DNA of 64,000 nt from DASWLF01 sp963768765 (GTDB lineage: Bacteria > Desulfobacterota > Desulfobaccia > Desulfobaccales > 0-14-0-80-60-11): assembly GCA_963768765.1 (NCBI GenBank), contig CAVYJK010000021.1, positions 186,001 to 250,000 of the forward strand, given 5' to 3'. The position numbers and the translations under genes are program-made. Positions 10,348-17,698 of the stretch are shown one piece after another. Every line of letters begins with the position of its first letter. Within the stretch, counting starts at the first letter, position 1. The notes beneath the pieces were generated by a model. The model saw nothing but the letters and a program-made list of their open reading frames with translations, was not told where the DNA came from and did no database searches.

Positions 10348-10548
10348 CTAACGGGACCGCATCTTTCTTCCACTCCCCGCAGCCGGCGCCGGGCGGAGCA
10401 GCCCCTTGGCCCCGCAGCGGCGCCGGGAGAGCAGTTCCCTGAACTCCTGGGGCGAATAGACGTGGCCGCATCCCGGGCAGCCCAGTTCCACCCCGGTTCA
10501 GGTAGGCCGAATGGTGATCCGGCCCTGCTGGCAGTGGACACACTTCAT
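10348..10548 (-). pseudogene. Small CxxC zinc-ribbon-like protein interrupted by in-frame TGA
   Basis: Reading from ATG 10548 gives MKCVHCQQGRITIRPT, then TGA at 10498-10500, then in the same frame TGVELGCPGCGHVYSPQEF and on to TAG at 10348. The two CxxC pairs flanking the stop look like one small zinc ribbon of about 66 residues. It starts 5 bases after the stop of the upstream gene (10554-11306), so it was probably its operon partner. The TGA is not at an obvious cysteine position and I see no convincing SECIS hairpin after it, so a nonsense mutation, a base error or translation from the downstream GTG are more likely than selenocysteine. Confidence 0.45.
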
Positions 10549-10553
10549 GGTGA

Positions 10554-11306
10554 TTAAAAATAACGGGACAGCCGCGGCAAGGATGGGTCAACCTGGCGGC
10601 ACTCCCGCAACAAGGCGTTGATATAGAGCCAGGAAAAACTCAGCAGAAATTCCGGCCCATACTTCCTGGCCCCGTGGCTGTCAAAGGCCATCTCGCTTCC
10701 CGCCGGCCCCCGGCGGAAGCGAAAGGCGAGATCTCCCAGGAGGGGCCAGACCACCTCCCAGCCCCCGGCCACTTTAGCAAAATCGCCGCAATCCAGGCGC
10801 CGCCGGGCCACTTCCACCACCTCGGGGGAGACCAATTCCAGGATTTCTTCCCGGGCCCCCAGGGAGACGTCCTGCATGGGGCCGGCGCCGCCCGGGGCGA
10901 AATCATTAAAGGGCAGCCACTCCGGCCCGGGGCCGGGGTTATCCAGGTTAAATTGGCCGCGGCCGTACCGGGCCAGCAGCGCCACGTAGTCCCAGGCAAA
11001 GACGTAAGCGTCCTCGGTGGGGACGGCCAGACTCTTCCGGGCAAAAAAGACCCTGAGGTCGGTGCCGAACTCCGGGTCGTCATCGTACAGCAGGTAGATT
11101 TCCAGAGGGCGGAAGGGCTTAAGCAGCATCACCCACCGAATGGTGGCGTAGGGGCGGCCCGGCGCCAGTTCGCCCCGGAACAGCCCGGCCAGGGCCTCGG
11201 GGTCCACCCCCGCCAGTCCGGCCAGGTCCTGGCGGTACTTCTTGCGGACGTACTGGCGGACCTGGGCCTCCCAGCCGCTGCCGGCCTCGAAATGGCCCAG
11301 GGTCAC
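10554..11306 (-). CDS. Uncharacterised protein of about 250 residues
   Basis: Not recognised with confidence. The protein has an N-terminal helical segment (VRQYVRKKYRQDLAGLAG), a central region with FDLRPYA-like strands (PLEIYLLYDDDPEFGTDLRVFF) and an acidic, Trp/Leu-rich C-terminus ending SLPRLSRYF. There is no signal peptide or membrane helix. The start is uncertain: GTG 11306 is listed, but the open frame continues upstream, where a CTG lies about 10 bases after GGAGG at the end of the preceding gene. It lies directly behind a thioesterase-like gene and before the small zinc-ribbon frame, suggesting one transcript. Confidence 0.6.
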   Translation of the reverse strand: MTLGHFEAGSGWEAQVRQYVRKKYRQDLAGLAGVDPEALAGLFRGELAPGRPYATIRWVMLLKPFRPLEIYLLYDDDPEFGTDLRVFFARKSLAVPTEDAYVFAWDYVALLARYGRGQFNLDNPGPGPEWLPFNDFAPGGAGPMQDVSLGAREEILELVSPEVVEVARRRLDCGDFAKVAGGWEVVWPLLGDLAFRFRRGPAGSEMAFDSHGARKYGPEFLLSFSWLYINALLRECRQVDPSLPRLSRYF

Positions 11307-11341
11307 CAGGTCATAGGGAAAATCCAGGGAGGGCGCGCCGC

Positions 11342-11732
11342 TCAGCTCTTCTTTGCCTCCACCCGCTGATTGAACTTTTCTGCGTTTATTATAAACCGCT
11401 CGTGAACGGCCTCGCCAATCTTTTCTTTTTCGTCAAACCCTTCCAGCTTGAAGGTGATCTTGCGCCCCTCCACCTGGATGACCTCGGTGACCGCCCGCAC
11501 CTCCATGGCCCAGGGGCGTGGGCGCGGTGTGCTTCAGGTTCATGGAGATGCCCACGGACTGCTCCCCCGGCGCCAGGTTGGGGGCCATGAGAGCGGCGCT
11601 CACCCCCTCGAACAACCCCCCCAGGAAAGGCGTGCCGAAGACGTCGGGCACCTGGGGGTAAAACTTCTGGGCCGAATGCTCCGGACCCGTCTTGAGCCGC
11701 ATCTCGTTCTTCATTCCCACGGTAATGGCCAT
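11342..11732 (-). pseudogene. FlK-like hotdog thioesterase, frameshifted
   Basis: ATG 11732 starts MAITVGMKNEMRLKTGPEHS and stays in frame to KHTAPTPLG. There the sequence CTGGGCCATGGAG has one base too many (11507-11511). Skipping one C restores MEVRAVTEVIQVEGRKITF, then FDEKEKIGEAVHERFIINAE, to a TGA at 11342-11344. The restored 129-residue protein matches the fluoroacetyl-CoA-thioesterase-like family along its whole length, including the conserved GxxHERFII. The +1 insertion may be a sequencing error, in which case the gene is intact. It heads a likely operon with 10554-11306. Confidence 0.7.
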
Positions 11733-11770
11733 AAAACCTCCTTTTTATGTTTATGTTTCATGGGATCAGT

Positions 11771-11837
11771 GGGGGAGGGGCTAAGGGCAAAAGCCCTTAC
11801 CCCCTCCCTCACACCCCCTCCCCCAATCCCTTAAGGG
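11771..11837. repeat. Inverted repeat of the GGGGGAGGGGCTAAGGGC family
   Basis: The left arm GGGGGAGGGGCTAAGGGC is complemented by GCCCTTACCCCCTCCC, followed by CCCCAATCCCTTAAGG, which matches the tail of the copy at 6559-6625. The rest of the gap up to 11968 is G/C-skewed low-complexity DNA. Confidence 0.65.
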
Positions 11838-11968
11838 GGGTTTTAAGGCCGGGGCAGTCGGGGCAACGCCCCACCTGCCCCGGCCACTCATAAAGGGTTG
11901 GGTGGGGGGAGTGGGGGGAGGGGAGGGCAGGAATCGTCGGTCCCTGGCCCTCCCCCCACCAGCTCTGC

Positions 11969-12574
11969 TTACACCGCCAGGGGGTCCATTTTAATGGGGC
12001 CCATGGCTTCGCCCTGGGCCAGGCGGCGCCCCAGGTCCCGGGCTCGGTCCAGGGTTTCCGGCTGCTCCTTGATGGCCCCTTTTTCGTCCGCGCCCCTGAC
12101 CAGGAGTTCCGCGGCGTAGCGGACGTTGATGGCGTCGAAGAAATACTTGGCCGTGAGGCGCACCCCCACAAAGAGGAGGCGTCCCTTGGTGGCCCCCACG
12201 GCCAGGAGCACCCCCTGGCGGTGGCCGCCGGGGAAGTCTTTTTTGATCACGTAGCGCCGGGCCCACAGCGCCTGGGTCCGGTCGATCATGGCCTTGGCCT
12301 GGGCCGAAACCCCGTAAAAAAAGACGGGGGTGGCCAGAACCACCACGTCGGCTTCCAGAAGCTTGCCGTAAATCTCCCGCATATCATCTTTAATGGGGCA
12401 CTTACCGTCCTTGAAACAATGATATATTTCCAGGCAGGGAGAAATCTTGAAATCTCTGAGGCGGACCTCCTCCACTTCGGCGCCGCCTTCCGCGGCCCCT
12501 TGCAGGAAGGCTGTTAACAGGATCTCGGAGTTGCCGCCCCGGCGGGGACTGCCCAAAATGCCCAGAACTTTCAT
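11969..12574 (-). CDS. Flavodoxin-fold NAD(P)H-dependent FMN reductase
   Basis: This 201-residue protein opens with the FMN-phosphate loop GSPRRGGNSEILL, then CLEIYHCFKDGKCPIKDDM, and ATPVFFYGVSAQAKAMIDR, the pattern of the NADPH-dependent FMN reductase / iron-sulfur flavoprotein superfamily. The cysteine spacing after residue 47 is not the compact CxxCxxC cluster of true iron-sulfur flavoproteins, so a simple flavoprotein is more likely. It probably reduces a quinone or flavin in the cytoplasm. The start ATG 12574 has GGAGAAGACC upstream. It is transcribed alone, divergent from the U32-like gene. Confidence 0.85.
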   Translation of the reverse strand: MKVLGILGSPRRGGNSEILLTAFLQGAAEGGAEVEEVRLRDFKISPCLEIYHCFKDGKCPIKDDMREIYGKLLEADVVVLATPVFFYGVSAQAKAMIDRTQALWARRYVIKKDFPGGHRQGVLLAVGATKGRLLFVGVRLTAKYFFDAINVRYAAELLVRGADEKGAIKEQPETLDRARDLGRRLAQGEAMGPIKMDPLAV

Positions 12575-12898
12575 GGTCTTCTCCTTGGGGTGATTAGTAA
12601 CAATATGGAAATCGCCCGGTTGATGTCAAGGGAGATAGTTTTTAGTTTCTCGTTTTCTCTCAGCCTGGGTTAGATTGAGAGGTGAGATCGGATTAACGGC
12701 CCCCAAGGGCGCGGCTTAGGCGGCCCCGAAAGCGAGTGGCGGGGCCGGGACCTTAGAGGCTAACTTTCCTTGAATGTCATTCTGCGCGAAGCGATAGAAT
12801 CTGTCTTTTCAGTGAGTTGAGATGCTTCAATCTGTTCAGGATGCAGAAAAAATCGGTTTTGAAATAGCTTTTAGGAAGGAATTCCCGTTGGCGCCGCC
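12575..12898. other. Divergent intergenic region with a dispersed repeat
   Basis: This gap separates the flavodoxin-type gene (-) and the U32-like gene (+). At 12774-12829 it holds a copy of a GTCATTCTG(C/A)GCGAAGCGA-type repeat, ending GAGATGCTTC, a form common as a dispersed repeat in many genomes. I see no RNA gene. Confidence 0.5.
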
Positions 12899-14495
12899 AT
12901 GGAATTGATTGTGCAAATCCAGAACCGGGAAGCTTTAACCACGGCCCTGGAGGCCGGGGCGGCCGCGGTGGCGGTGCGCCTTCCCCGGGACCCGCCGGCG
13001 GATTGGTGGATTGAAGCCGGGGTCTGGCAGAGCGCCGCCCGTCGGCGAAACGGCAAATTTTATCTGCTCTGGGACCGGCTGGTAAGAGAAGCGGAGTTTA
13101 CCGGCGCCCTCCAGATGCTGGGGGCCGTCGCCCGGATGAACCCCGACGCCCTGGTGCTGCGGGATGCGGGCCTCGCCCGGGAAGCGAGGCTCCGGTTTCC
13201 CCACCTCCTACTCCATGCCGCCGGCAGTTGGGGCTTCCAAAATTCCCCGGGATTGCGGCTGGCCGAGACCCTGGGGTTCGGCCGGGTGGTGCTGGACTCG
13301 CCCCTGGGCCTCAAGGACCTGGCTCTGCTGCGGCGGCAAAGTTCCATCCCCCTGGCGGTGGCGCTGCCGCCCGGGCGTCGCGGCTATTCCAGCCTGTGTC
13401 TGGCGGAGGATTACCTGGGAAGGGATTGCGACTGGCGCTGCGACTCTCTGGAGCCGGAGGACCCCGCTGAAGTCATCATGGCTTCCCTGGAGATGCTCTC
13501 CGGGTTGTGCCAGCTGGAAGTGGAGGCCGTCCAGGTAAGGAGCGATTTTTTGGGGGCTTCTCTAAAGCAGGCCTTGGGGCTTTATCAGGCCGTCTGGGAA
13601 GCCCCGGCCGCGGAGCGCCCCCAGGTTCTGGCCGCGGCCCGGGAAGTGCTGGCGGCTTTCGGCCACCGGTTCCGGTCAGAGCCCCCCAATTGCCGATCTT
13701 GCCAGGGGGGAGGAGCCGCGGCCAAAAACTTCCCGGTGGAGCCCATCCGCCCCGCAGCCCCAGCCGGGGCCGGCCCTCCGCCGCGGCCTCGTGTGGCTGG
13801 AAGCCCGGGGTTACGCCGAGGCCTCGGCCCTGGCCCGGGAGTGGCGAGATCCCATCCTCATCCGGCTGACCCCGGAAAATTATAGCGCATTTTTGCCGGA
13901 GCATCGGCGCTGGAGCCCCGGGCGCCTCCTCTGGCGCCTGCCCCCGGCCATAAAGGAATCGGCTCTCTCCTTTTACCAGAAGGCCCTGGAGACCCTGCGC
14001 CAAGGTGGCTACAGCCGCTTTGTGGCGGGGGACTGGGGCGCCGTGGCCCTGGCCCGGGCCGCGGGCGGCGAAGTTTACGGCGACCAGACCCTGGGGGTGC
14101 GGAACACCCCGGCCCTGGAGACGGCGCGACAATTGGGTGTGGCCCGGGTCTGCCTGCCGCCGGCCCGGAGACCGGAAGACTGGCAGGAATGGTTAACGGC
14201 CTGCGGTCCGGGGCGCTTTTGGGGCTATCTCTATCATTTCCCGGCCCTGGCGGTCTGTCCCCGGGCCCCCGCCGGCCTGCCCCCGGGAGCGCCGGGACTG
14301 CGGTGGGTGGCTGACGGCGACCTTGCCTGCCTCTGTAAAGCATGGCCGGAGAGCCTGGGAAAGTCCGCCCAATGGCTGTCTCGCCAGGGCGTGGCCCCCC
14401 TGGTGGTGGCCCTGCCCCGGAGCGGCCTCCCCTGGGGCAAGGCGCCGGCCCTGACCGCCCCCGGCCCCCGGCGAGGCTCCCGATCCCGGAAATAA
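12899..14495 (+). pseudogene. Peptidase U32-like protein, frameshifted
   Basis: The first part (ATG 12899) has the TIM-barrel layout of U32 proteins: NPDALVLRDAGLAREARLRF, then LHAAGSWGFQNSPGL and LGFGRVVLDSPLGLKDLALL. The cysteine segment (LCLAEDYLGRDCDWRC, later NCRSCQ) corresponds to the conserved U32 cysteines. At 13774-13776 (GGCCCTCC) one C too many shifts the frame; dropping it continues GLVWLEARGYAEASALAREW to the stop at 14495. The restored protein is about 531 residues. Some U32 proteins act in RNA hydroxylation or ubiquinone synthesis; here the role is unknown. A sequencing indel is the likely cause. Confidence 0.6.
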
Positions 14496-14526
14496 TTCAA
14501 ATTGAGAGCTCTGCAACAATGGGCTT

Positions 14527-14569
14527 GGGGGGGGAGTGTAAGGGGCGGGTGCCCCTGGCCCCCTCCTTT
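14527..14569. repeat. Degenerate copy of the GGGGGAG...CCCCTCC inverted repeat
   Basis: GGGGGGGGAGTGTAAGGGGC pairs imperfectly with GCCCCTGGCCCCCTCC. It lies 3' of the U32-like gene, as the other copies of this family lie 3' of genes. Confidence 0.5.
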
Positions 14570-14669
14570 AACATAACTTTTTCAGAGTTCTCAAATTGCA
14601 GGGCCCGGGGTCTTTTGATATATTTGTCACCGGTGAGCAATATTTATCCTCAATGCAAGGAGAGCTTTA

Positions 14670-15176
14670 ATGGCTAAACCGTCGTTTCACGGTCTCCGGA
14701 CAATCTGCAGGACGTTGTTGTTGATCGTTTGCCTCCTGGCCCTGGCGTCGACCAGCTGGGGCGCCAATAAGCCTGCCGCCGACTTCACCCTGAAGGACGT
14801 GCTCCAGGGCAAGGATTACTCCTTGAGCCAGTTCAAGGGCAAAGTGGTGATGATTAATTTCTTCACCTTTTTCTGCGGTCCCTGCCGGGAGGAGATGCCG
14901 GACCTGAACAAGATCAACAATGAATACAAGGGCCAGGGCCTGCAAACTTTGGGCATTGCCCTCAGTTCCGACCCCACCCAAATCCGGTTCCTGGTGAAGC
15001 AGCTGGGCCTGGAATACCCGGTATTGAACGGCAACGACAAAGTGAGCGATGCCTACGGCAGCGTGGCGGTGGTGCCCACCACCTTCATCATCGATAAATC
15101 AGGCAACGTCGTCCATAAAATCGAGGGTACCCGCAAGAAGGAAGAGTTCGTCAAGTTAATTCAGCCCCTGTTGTAG
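14670..15176 (+). CDS. TlpA/ResA-like periplasmic thiol-disulfide oxidoreductase
   Basis: This 168-residue protein has an N-terminal signal or anchor (hydrophobic residues 15-30, ending TSWGA) and a thioredoxin fold. The active site is FFCGPCREEMPDL with Cys69 and Cys72; the usual Trp before the first Cys is Phe. The cis-proline is in VAVVPTTFIIDKSG. Such proteins act outside the cytoplasmic membrane, often reducing cysteines of apocytochrome c or other exported proteins. ATG 14670 has AAGGAGAG upstream. No cytochrome-maturation genes lie next to it, so the client is unknown. Confidence 0.88.
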   Translation: MAKPSFHGLRTICRTLLLIVCLLALASTSWGANKPAADFTLKDVLQGKDYSLSQFKGKVVMINFFTFFCGPCREEMPDLNKINNEYKGQGLQTLGIALSSDPTQIRFLVKQLGLEYPVLNGNDKVSDAYGSVAVVPTTFIIDKSGNVVHKIEGTRKKEEFVKLIQPLL

Positions 15177-15250
15177 TAGGGTTGGCGGGACCAGGGGCCG
15201 TTGGCCTCTGGCCCCCGTGCATCGGAGGTAAAATCAGAGAGGAACCTTCG

Positions 15251-15518
15251 ATGGGCCCCTTCAAAGAACTGCCGCCATGGGGCCAGGAATTTGCCGAGCA
15301 CCTGAACGAGGGGGAAACGGCTCTCTTCATCCTCCACGGCCAGGTCTTTGATTATATCCGGGGTAACGGCGACCCCTCAGGTTAACTGGGAGCCCGCGGA
15401 GCGCAACTTGCCGCAGCTGTGGGCGGAATGCCTGAAGCTTCACGGAGAGACGGATCAGCCGGTAATGAGCCCGGCGGAGCTGGCGGATATTCTCTATCGG
15501 TTGCCGGTGGGATATTGA
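15251..15518 (+). pseudogene. Small unknown protein (88 residues after restoring a frameshift)
   Basis: GAGAGGAA precedes ATG 15251. The frame reads MGPFKELPPWGQEFAEHLNE, then ALFILHGQVFDYIRGNGDP, and stops early at a CCCC run (15373-15376). Removing one C continues QVNWEPAERNLPQLWAECLK and ends VMSPAELADILYRLPVGY before TGA at 15516-15518. Both halves look coding, so this is probably one intact 88-residue cytoplasmic protein with a +1 sequencing error. The opening resembles the start of some AAA-type ATPases, but no P-loop follows. Function unknown. Confidence 0.45.
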
Positions 15519-15660
15519 GGCTCAATTGGCTGCCTGGCGGCATAAATTTGCCGCCGCGATTCCTCATCGTAATCGCCGGCCGCCCTTCGCACCTCCCGGC
15601 CTTGGTTAATCTGGCCGAGTTAATCGTCAGGCTTCTGAGACAAACTCCCAGGGCTCACGG

Positions 15661-15894
15661 TCAGGGCCGGCAGCAGACTAATTCCGCGGCCGGGCTCTTC
15701 CCAAAGTTTACCCTGGCCTGGGTCTTAAAGGTGCAGGATACCTTGGAGCCCGGGGTGGAAAACTTCAAAGAGGCCTGCACCATCTTTTTTACTGCGTGCA
15801 GCAGTTCCTCGGAGGAATTAATAGAAATATCCCCCATCAATTTCAGATAGACCTTATCTCCTTTTCGACAAACAGATATCTTGGGTCCCCCCAT
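15661..15894 (-). CDS. Small unknown protein (77 residues)
   Basis: ATG 15894 follows a strong ribosome-binding site (AAAGGAGGTGGGCC). The protein starts MGGPKISVCRKGDKVYLKLM and contains ISINSSEELLHAVKKMVQ. A strand-rich N-terminus followed by an amphipathic helix recalls a half STAS-like or HicB-like fold, but I cannot name the family. It lies alone, convergent with the small frameshifted gene upstream of it on the other strand. Confidence 0.55.
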   Translation of the reverse strand: MGGPKISVCRKGDKVYLKLMGDISINSSEELLHAVKKMVQASLKFSTPGSKVSCTFKTQARVNFGKSPAAELVCCRP

Positions 15895-16158
15895 GGCCCA
15901 CCTCCTTTCCCCCTGATTATGCCGCCGGCGGCCAACCCGGCTGCTCACCGCGCCAACGCCCTCCCCCAACTACATCGGCCGCTGAAACCACCCCCTTATA
16001 TGCATAACATATCGTTATTTTTATGCATTCGGGGTTTTCCTAATTTTTCCTTACCAAACTACTGAAATGAGAGTCGGGGAAATGGCGGAGGTTGGGGCGA
16101 GTTACCATGGCTTCCCGGGGCGGCCTTCGTTCTCCGACGCAGACCGCGCCTCGGGAGG

Positions 16159-16812
16159 CTAGTTTTCCAGGGAGGTCAGGCCCTGGCGGATGGCGTATTT
16201 GGTGAGTTCGGCCACGCTGTGAATGCCCAACTTGTTCATGACCTGCTTGCGGTGGGCCTCCACGGTCTTCACGCTGACGCACAGGTTGTCGGCGATTTGA
16301 TTGGTGGATCTGCCTTCGGCCATTAACTGCAAGACCTCCCGCTCCCGGGTCGTCAGGACGGAGAAGGCCGAAGAGGTGTTATCCGACCAGGTGTTGGCAA
16401 AGTCTTTAATCAGGATATCCGAGATCCCGGGGCTGAGATAAGTCTTCTGGCGCACCACCGTGCGGATGGCCTTCACCAGTTCCTCCAGGGCGCAATCCTT
16501 CAGGAGATAGCCCGAAGCCCCGGACTTCAACATGTTCAACACGAAGAGGCTGTCCGAGTGCATGGACAGGGCGATCACCTTGACCCCGGGATGATCGGAT
16601 AGTATCTGGCGGGTCGCTTCGATCCCGTTAAGGTCGGGCATGGAGATGTCCATGATCACCACTTCGGGGGTAAGTTCCCGTACCATCCTGAGGGTGCTGC
16701 GCCCGTTGTCCGCCTCTCCCACGATCTTCATGTCGGGCTCTGCCGTCAGCAGGGTGCGGAGCCCTTGACGGACAATCTGATGGTCGTCAGCCAAAATGAT
16801 TTTGATAGTCAT
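16159..16812 (-). CDS. NarL/FixJ-family response regulator, tandem copy 1
   Basis: This 217-residue regulator has a receiver domain (ADDHQIVRQG, phospho-acceptor Asp in VIMDISMPD at about 55, Lys in YLLKD) and a LuxR-type helix-turn-helix (LTTREREVLQLMAEGRSTNQ, then VKTVEAHRKQVMNKLG). It is clearly a duplicate of the regulator at 17042-17698: long stretches are identical, for example MTIKIILADDHQIVR and DCALEELVKAIRTVV. This copy is separated from copy 2 by 229 bases and may have its own promoter. The kinase gene upstream of copy 2 is the likely phosphodonor for both. Confidence 0.93.
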   Translation of the reverse strand: MTIKIILADDHQIVRQGLRTLLTAEPDMKIVGEADNGRSTLRMVRELTPEVVIMDISMPDLNGIEATRQILSDHPGVKVIALSMHSDSLFVLNMLKSGASGYLLKDCALEELVKAIRTVVRQKTYLSPGISDILIKDFANTWSDNTSSAFSVLTTREREVLQLMAEGRSTNQIADNLCVSVKTVEAHRKQVMNKLGIHSVAELTKYAIRQGLTSLEN

Positions 16813-17041
16813 GGCCCTATCCCCTGGTGGTTTGCTTGCCCCGGCGACCGGAACCTCAGAGAATCCGCTCCCGGACCCAGACCAATTCCCTGGAGGATTC
16901 TCAGCATCATCACCTTATGATGATTTTTAATAAGTTACACCTGGGGAATCCCCAATTTTGGAGAGCGAAAATCCTGAATTTGCGGTCAGAATAGGCTGAT
17001 GAGGTGCTAGGGGAAAAGCTGGCTTTCCTAAATTCCTTGCA

Positions 17042-17698
17042 TCAATCCTCCAGGGAGGTCAGCCCTTGCCGGATGGCGTACTTGGTGAGTTCCGCCACGC
17101 TGTGGATCCCTGATTTGTTCATAATCTGCTTGCGGTGGGCTTCCACGGTCTTGACGCTGACGCAGAGGCACTCGGCGATCTGGGTGGTGCTCTTGCCTTC
17201 GGCCATGAGCTGCAATACTTCCCGCTCTCGGGCCGTCAACAGGGAGAAGGCCGAAGGGCTGGGAGAGTCCGACCAACTGCACACGAAGTCCTTGATCACG
17301 ATGTCCGAGACCCCGGGGCTCAGATAAGTCTTATTGGCCACCACCGTGCGGATGGCTTTCACCAGCTCCTCCAGGGCGCAATCCTTGAGCAGGTAGCCGC
17401 AAGCCCCTGCCTTGAGCATGTTCAAGATAAACAGGCTGTCGGAATGCATGGAAAGAGCGATTATCTTGATCCCGGGAATTTCGGCCAGGATCTGTCGCGT
17501 GGCTTCGATGCCGTTCAAGTCGGGCATGGAGATGTCCATGATAATGACCATGGGAGACAAATCCCGGGCCATTCTCAGCACCTCCCGGCCGTTATCCGCT
17601 TCGGCCAGAACCTTCATGTCGGGCTCGGCTTCCAGAAGACTGCGCAGTCCGTGACGGACAATCTGATGGTCGTCTGCCAAAATAATTTTTATCGTCAT
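17042..17698 (-). CDS. NarL/FixJ-family response regulator, tandem copy 2
   Basis: This 218-residue LuxR-type regulator has the same architecture as its neighbour at 16159-16812 (receiver Asp in IIMDISMPD, switch Lys in YLLKD, DNA-binding helix VKTVEAHRKQIMNKSG). The ATG at 17698 overlaps the TGA of the kinase gene (17695-20346) by four bases, so kinase and regulator are translationally coupled and form a cognate pair. Differences from copy 1 cluster in the receiver N-terminal half and in the linker (SPSPSAFS versus TSSAFS), which could tune partner choice. Confidence 0.93.
   Translation of the reverse strand: MTIKIILADDHQIVRHGLRSLLEAEPDMKVLAEADNGREVLRMARDLSPMVIIMDISMPDLNGIEATRQILAEIPGIKIIALSMHSDSLFILNMLKAGACGYLLKDCALEELVKAIRTVVANKTYLSPGVSDIVIKDFVCSWSDSPSPSAFSLLTAREREVLQLMAEGKSTTQIAECLCVSVKTVEAHRKQIMNKSGIHSVAELTKYAIRQGLTSLED

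Noticed and set aside
10498..10500. Selenocysteine at the TGA in the small zinc-ribbon frame
   Set aside because: The codon is not at a cysteine position and no hairpin with a G-rich small loop lies at the right distance, unlike mvhD.
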